From positions 55,755,809 to 55,819,808 of the forward strand of contig NC_089494.1 of assembly GCF_036850765.1 (NCBI RefSeq): a stretch of DNA of 64,000 nucleotides, in the 5' to 3' direction. The position numbers and the translations under genes were made by a program. Shown here one piece after another: positions 58,086 to 64,000 of the stretch (position 1 is its first letter; every line of letters starts with the position of its first letter). Source of the stretch: Saccopteryx bilineata (lineage: Eukaryota > Chordata > Mammalia > Chiroptera > Emballonuridae). The notes beneath the pieces were generated by a model that worked only from the letters and a program-made list of their open reading frames with translations, made no database searches and was not told where the DNA came from.

Positions 58086-59080
58086 ATGCCATTAAGGAAG
58101 AGAAAATCAAATATCATGGATACAAAAGAAAGAGAGGTAACACAGCTAGATGAGGAACAATCTATAGAGAAAAAATTTAATATATTGGAAACCTTGGAGC
58201 TAAATGACAGAGAATTCAAGATAGAAATCCTAAAAATCCTCCGAGATACATAAGAAAACACAGAAAGGCAATTTAGGGAGCTCAGAAAACAACTCAATGA
58301 ACACAAAGGATATATGTCCAAGGAAATTGAAACTATAAAAACAAATCAAACAGAGATGAAAAACTCAATTCACGAGCTGAAAAACGAAGTAACAAGCTTA
58401 GCTAATAGAACAGGTCAGATAGAAGAGAGGATTAGTGAAATAGAAGACAAGCAACTTGAGGCACAACACAGAGAAGAAGAAAGAGACTCAAAAATTAAAA
58501 AAATGAAATAGCCCTACAAGAATTATCTGACTCCATCAAAAAGAATAACATAAGAATAATAGGTATATCAGAGGGAGAAGAGAGAGAAAATGGAATAGAG
58601 AACATACTCAAACAAATAATAGATGAGAACTTCCCAAGCCTGTGGAAAGAACTAAAGCCTCAAGTTCAAGAAGCAAACAGAACTCCGAGTTTTCTTAACC
58701 CCAACAAACCTACTCCAAGGCATATCATAATGAAATTGACACAAACCAACAGCAAAGAAAAAATTCTCAAGGCAGCCAGGGAAAAGAAGAATACAACATA
58801 TAAAGGAAGGCCCATTAGATTATCATCAGATTTCTCAGCAGAAACTCTACAAGCTAGAAGACAGTGGACCCCAATATTTAAAGTCCTGAAAGAGAGGAAC
58901 TTTCAGCCACGAATACTATACCCATCAAAGCTATCCTTCAAATACGAAGGAGAAATAAAAACATTCACAGATAGAGAAAAGATGAGGGAATTTATCATCA
59001 GAAAACCCCCACTCCAGGAATTACTAAAGGGGGTTCTCCAATCAGATACAAAGAACAAAAAAAAACAGAGCCACAAGTAA
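58086..59080 (+). pseudogene. L1 ORF1 (RNA-binding chaperone), broken
   Basis: ATG at 58086 (MPLRKRKSNIMDTKERE). A coiled-coil region 'IEERISEIEDKQLEAQ', the RRM start 'RIIGISEGEERENGIENIL', and the C-terminal domain 'FIIRKPPLQELLKGVLQSD' are present in normal order and length (~330 residues). A TAA at 58251-58253 (codon 56, likely CAA to TAA) and a frameshift at ~58505 inactivate it. The intact protein would bind L1 RNA as a trimer. Confidence 0.93.
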
Positions 59081-59406
59081 AAGCTCCAAGAAGAACACAA
59101 TAAAACCAAATTTAAACTGTGACAACAACAAAAAGAAAGAGGGGGAGAAGATGGAGATTAACAGTAGCAAAGGACGATGGAGTGCAAAAGTACTCACAAA
59201 ATAGTTCGCTACAATGAACAGGGTAGGGACCCTTTTCATTATTCAAAGGTAACCACCATTGAAAAATCCACCACAGAAGCACATGAGATAAAAGAGATAG
59301 CAACAGAGGAAACATGTATGGAATACAACCAAATAAAAACAAAAGATAGAAAAACGAAAGAGAAGGATCAAACAAGACACAAAACTAACAGAAAGCAAGA
59401 TATAAA

Positions 59407-62400
59407 ATGGCAATAGGGAACTCACAAGTATCAATAATTACACTAAATGTAAACGGATTAAACTCACCAATAAAAAGGCACAGAGTAGCAGAATAGATTA
59501 AAAAAAATCCAACTGTATGCTGCCTACAAGAAACTCATCTAAGTAACAAGGATAAAAACAAATTCAAAGTGAAAGGCTGGAAAACAATACTCCAAGCAAA
59601 TAACATCCAAAAAAAAGCAGGTGTAGCAATACTCATATTGGATAATGCTGACTACAAGACAGGAAAAGTACTCAGAGACAAAAATGGCCATTTCATAATG
59701 GCTAAGGGGACACTGAATCAAGAAGACATAACAATTCTTAATATATATGCACCAAACCAAGGAGCACCAAAATATATAAGACAGCTACTTATTGATCTTA
59801 AAACAAAAACTGACAAAAATACAATCATACTTGGAGACCTCAATACACCGCTGACAGCTCTAGATTGGTCATCCAAACAGAGAATCAACAAAGACATAGT
59901 GGCCTTAAACAAAACACTAGAGCACCTGGATATGATAGACATCTACAGGACATTTCATCCCAAAGTGACTGAGTATACATTTTTCTCCAGTGTACATGGA
60001 TCATTCTCAAGAATTGACCATATGTTGGGTCACAAAAACAACATCAGCAAATTCAGAAAAATTGAAGTTGTACCAAGCATATTTTCTGATCATAAAGTCT
60101 TGAAACTAGAATTCAACTGCAAAAAAGAAAAAAAATCCCACAAAAATGTGGAAACTAAACATACTTTTAAAAAATGAATGGGTCAAATAAGAAATAAGTG
60201 CAGAGATCAAAAGATATATACAGACAAATGAAAATGACAATACAACATATCATAATCTATGGGATGCAGCAAAAGCATTGATAAGAAGGAAGTTCATATC
60301 ACTTCAGGTATATATGAACAAACAAGAGAGAGCCCAAGTGAACCACTTAACTTCGCACCTTAAGGACCTAGAAAAATAAGAACAAAGACAACCCAAAACC
60401 AGCTGAAGAAAGGAGATAATAAAAATCAGAGCAGAAATAAATGAAATAGAGAACAGAAAAACTATAGAAAAAATTAATAGAACAAGGAGCTGGTTCTTTG
60501 AAAAGATCAACAAAATTGACAAACCCTTGGCAAGACTTACCAAGGAAAAAAGAGAAAGAACTCATATAAACAAAATCCAAAATGAAAGAGGAGAAATTAC
60601 CACGGACACCGTAGATATACAAAGAATTATTGTAGAATACTATGAAAAACTTTATGCCACTAAATTCGACAACCTAGAAGAAATGGATAAATTCCTAGAA
60701 AAATACATCCTTCCTAGACTGAGTCAAGAAGAAGCAGAAAGCCTAAACAGACCTATCAGTAGAGAAGAAATAGAAAAAACCATTAAAAACCTCCCCAAAA
60801 ATAAAAGTCCAGGCCCTGACGGCTATACCAGCGAATTTTATCAAACATTCAAAGAACACTTGGTTCCTATTCTACTCAAAGTCTTCCAAAAAATTGAAGA
60901 AGAAGCAATACTTCCAAACACATTTCATGAGGCCAACATAACCCTCATACCAAAACCAGGCAAGGATGGCACAAAAAAAGAAAACTACAGACCAATATCT
61001 CTAATGAATACAGATGCTAAAATACTAAACAAAATACTAGCAAATCGAATACAACAACATATTAAAAAAATAATACATCATGATCAAGTGGGATTCATCC
61101 CAGAATCTCAAGGATGGTTCAATATACATAAAACGGTTAACGTAATACACCATATCAACAAAACAAAGAACAAAAACCACATGATCTTATCAATAGGCGC
61201 AGAAAAGGCTTTCGATAAAATACAACACAATTTTAAGTTTAAGACTCTCAACAAAATGGGTATAGAAGGAAAATATCTCAACATGATAAAGGCCATATAT
61301 GATAAACCATCAGCTAACATCATATTAAATGGCACTAAACTGAAGGCTTTCCCCCTTAAATCAGGAACAAGACAGGGTTGTCCACTCTCTCCACTCTTAT
61401 TTAATGTAGTACTAGAGGTTCTAGCCAGAGCAATCAGACAAGACAAAGAAATAAAAGGCATCCATATCGGAAAAGAAGAAGTAAAGGTATCACTTTTTGC
61501 AGATGATATGATCCTGTACATCAAAAACCCCAAAGAATCCACAAAAAGACTTCTAGAAACAACAAGCCAATACAGTAAGGTCACAGGATACAAAATTAAC
61601 ATACAGAAGTCCATAGCCTTTCTATATGCCAACAATGAAACAACTGAGAAGGAACTCAAAAGAATAATCCCCTTCACGATTGCAACAAAAAAAATAAAAT
61701 ACTTAGGAATAAACATAACAAAGAATGTAAAGGACTTATATAATGAAAACTATAAACCATTGTTAAGGGAAATCGAAAAAGATATAATGAGATGGAAGAA
61801 TATACCTTGTTCTTGGCTAGGAAGAATAAATATAATCAAGATGGCTATATTACCCAAAGCAATATACAAATTTAATGCAATTCCCATCAAACTTCCAATG
61901 ACGTTTTTTAAAGAAATAGAGCAAAAAATCATCAGATTTATATGGAACTATAAAAAACCCCGAATAGCCAAAGCAATCCTAAAGAAAAAGAACGAAGCTG
62001 GGGGCATTACAATACCTGACTTCAAACTATATTATAGGGCCACGACAATCAAAACAGCATGGTATTGGCAGAAAAATAGACATTCAGACCAATGGAACAG
62101 AATAGAAAGTCCAGAAATAAAACCACATATATATAGTCAAATAACTTTTGATAAAGGGGCCAACAACACACAATGGAGAAAAGAAAGCCTCTTCAATAAA
62201 TGGTGCTGGGAAAACTGGAAAGCCACATGCAAAAGAATGAAACTGGACTACAGTCTCTCCCCCTGTACAAAAATTAACTCAAAATGGATCAAAGATCTAA
62301 ACATAAGACCTGAAACAATTAAGTACATAGAAGAAGACATAGGTACTCAACTCATGGACCTGGGTTTTAAAGAGCATTTTATGAATTTGACTCCACAAGC

Positions 62401-63112
62401 AAGAGAAGTGAAGGCAAAAATTAATGAATGGGACTACATCAGACTAAGAAGTTTTTGCTCAGCAAGAGAAACTGATAACAAAATAAACAGAAAGCCAACT
62501 AAATGGGAAATGATATTTTCAAACAACAGCTCAGATAAGGGCCTAATATCCAAAATATACAAAGAACTCATAAAACTCAATAACAAACAAACAAACAATC
62601 CAATAAAAAAATGGGAAGAGGATACGAATAGACACTTCTCCCAGGAAGAAATACAAATGGCCAACAGATATATGAAAAGATGTTCATCTTCTTTAGCTAT
62701 TAGAGAAATGCAAATCAAAACAGCAATGAGATACCACCTCACACCTGTTAGATTAGCTGTTATTAGCAAGACAGGTAATAGCAACTGTTGGAGAGGCTGT
62801 GGAGAAAAAGGAACCCTCATACACTGTTGGTGGGAATGTAAAGTAGTACAACCATTATGGAAGAAAGTATGGTGGTTCCTCAAAAAACTGCAAAAAGAAC
62901 TACCTTATGACCCAGCAATCCCTCTACTGGGTATATATCCCAAAAACTCAGAAACATTGATACGTAAAGACACATGCAGCCCCATGTTTATTGCAGCATT
63001 GTTCACAGTGGCCAGGATATGGAAACAACCAAAAAGCCCATCAATAGATGACTGGATAAAAAAGATGTAGCACATATACACTATGGAATACTACTCAGCC
63101 ATAAGAAATGAT
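59407..63112 (+). pseudogene. L1 ORF2 (endonuclease/reverse transcriptase), broken
   Basis: Start MAIGNSQVSIITLNVNGL at 59407. The apurinic endonuclease domain (59497-60177) has 'CCLQETHL', 'LGDLNTPL' and 'IDHMLGHK...FSDHKVL'. RT motif A is at 61196 and motif C FADDM at 61496-61510. The Cys-rich C-terminus has '[20 protein letters not shown]' near 62790. Breaks: TAG at 59494 (codon 30), TGA at 60175, a frameshift before ~60400, and TAG at 63068 (Trp in the KKMW motif). In motif A the catalytic Asp codon is replaced by GGC (Gly). The long open segment is 847 residues. Not active by itself. Confidence 0.95.
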
Positions 63113-63476
63113 GACATCGGAACATTTACAGCAAAATGGTGGGATCTTGATAACATGATACGAAGCGAAATAAGTAAATCAGAAAAAAACAGGAACTGTA
63201 TTAGTTCATACGTAGGTGGGACATAATAGTGAAACTAAGAGACATTGATAAGAGTGTGGTGGTTACGGGGGGGAGGGGAGAATGGGAGATGGAAAGGGGG
63301 TGGGGAGGGGCACAAAGAAAACAAGATAGAAGGTGACAGAGGACAATCTGACTTTGGGTGGTGGGTATGCAACATAATTGAACGACAAGATAACCTGGAT
63401 TTGTTATCTTTGAATATATGTATCCTGATTTATTGATGTCACCCCATTAAAAAAATAAAATTATAAATAAAAAAAA
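63113..63476 (+). repeat. L1 3' UTR with G-rich quadruplex-prone tract and A tail
   Basis: G runs at 63267-63310 (seven, four, three, five, four and four Gs, separated by short loops) fit the intramolecular quadruplex motif. The region ends 'attaaaaaaataaaattata' and an A tail at 63477. Similar G-rich 3' UTRs are a known feature of mammalian L1. Confidence 0.88.
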
Positions 63477-63490
63477 AAGAGACATGGACA

Positions 63491-63767
63491 AGAGTGTGGT
63501 GGTTACCAGGGGTGGAGGGAGGGAGGACGCAGGAGGGAGGGAGGGAGAGAGTTAGGGGGAGGGGGAGGGGCACAGAGAAAACTAGATAGAGGGTGACGGA
63601 GGACAATCTGACTCTGGGCGAGAGGTATGCAACATAATATAATGACAAGATAACCTAGACATGTTTTCTTTGAATATATGTACCCTGAATTATTAATGTC
63701 ATCCCATTAACATTAATAAAAATTTATAAAAATAAATAAATAAATAAATAATAAAATAAAATAAAAT
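63491..63767 (+). mobile_element. 5'-truncated L1, 3' piece (middle level of the triple nest)
   Basis: After the second TSD copy (63477-63490) the middle L1 resumes with 'agagtgtggtggttaccagg', its G-rich 3' UTR, 'gtcatcccattaac', and an A-rich tail of TAAA/ATAAAA units to 63767. Confidence 0.94.
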
Positions 63768-63779
63768 AAACTAATGATT

Positions 63780-63870
63780 GATGCTTCTCATCTCTCTCCA
63801 TTCTTGTCTGTCTGTCCCTGTCTGTCCCTCTCTCTGACTCACTCTCTGTCTCTGTAAAAAAAAAAAAAAA
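63780..63870 (+). mobile_element. Long-type SINE, 3' piece (outer level of the triple nest)
   Basis: After the second copy of aaactaatgatt (63768-63779) the SINE continues 'gatgcttctcatctctctcc', a CT-rich block and an A tail. It completes the SINE started at 54876. Confidence 0.95.
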
Positions 63871-63887
63871 AAAGAGAGAAAATCCAG

Positions 63888-64000
63888 ATGGCTAGAACTG
63901 GTAATGCTCAGAAACTAGGGAAAGGATATGGAAACTACAGAAGTGGATACTTAGCAAAATCTAAGTATTCAATAACTGATCATTATACAGTTAGTTTGTG
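63888..64000. other. Non-coding window end
   Basis: 113 bp of flanking sequence after the SINE duplication. Nothing recognised. Confidence 0.4.

Noticed and set aside
60527..63070. Long open frame of 847 codons as a candidate host gene
   Set aside because: It is L1 ORF2: RT motifs, FADDM and the L1 C-terminus are evident, and it is in context with ORF1, 5' UTR and 3' UTR.

Overview
This is a stretch of mammalian nuclear DNA made almost entirely of transposable elements. I found no intact host protein gene, rRNA or functional tRNA; one 84-bp exon-like segment (18326-18409) is the only hint of host coding sequence. The repeat content points to a bat. There are many tRNA-derived SINEs of two or three kinds: heads beginning GCCCTGGCC, heads beginning GGCCTGACCTGTGGTGGCGC, and heads beginning GCCTGACCAGGC. 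There are long L1 elements, and several young-looking DNA transposons (hAT, a TA-flanked mariner/pogo-type MITE, and a CACTA-type element). The bat family is not resolved from this window; the SINE heads resemble those I recall from emballonurid and rhinolophoid bats.

Layout. 1-8 kb: ancient L2/MIR remnants, five SINEs and an L1 3' end. 8.7-12.0 kb: an old Tigger-like DNA transposon interrupted by a class I endogenous retrovirus that keeps a PBS, a gag nucleocapsid with two zinc knuckles, a protease remnant and the 3' LTR. 13.6-14.8 kb: a hAT MITE and a solo LTR. 15-19 kb: a short L1 tail, L2, a SINE and mostly unique sequence. 19.5-27.2 kb: an old near-full-length L1 with a SINE inside ORF2. 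27.2-29.3 kb: a TA-flanked MITE, a solo LTR carrying a SINE, and a hAT-like MITE. 31.8-35.5 kb: an L1 3' part that received a 2-kb CACTA-type transposon and a solo LTR. 36.6-41.5 kb: MLT1-like LTR, L1 tails, MIR, and an LTR containing another LTR. 41.8-44.2 kb: an LTR of the same family carrying a hAT transposon and a SINE. 44.6-50.8 kb: more LTRs, a MIR split by a hAT MITE, SINEs, and a SINE split by another hAT MITE. 54.9-63.9 kb: a three-level nest in which a 7.8-kb full-length L1 sits inside an older truncated L1, which sits inside a SINE. Each level has its own target-site duplication.

How it fits together. The elements do not act as a pathway. They record relative age: nested junctions with target-site duplications order the insertions. 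The youngest long element is the L1 at 55683-63476. It keeps a CpG-rich 5' region with about 2.5 tandem monomers of about 245 bp, but its ORFs carry stops and frameshifts and the reverse transcriptase has Asp-to-Gly in motif A, so it cannot move on its own. The most unusual find is the CACTA-type transposon at 32263-34255. It has CACT/AGTG termini, a TAA duplication, and a decayed ORF of a protein family I know mainly from arthropods, cnidarians and fish, inside a mammalian L1.
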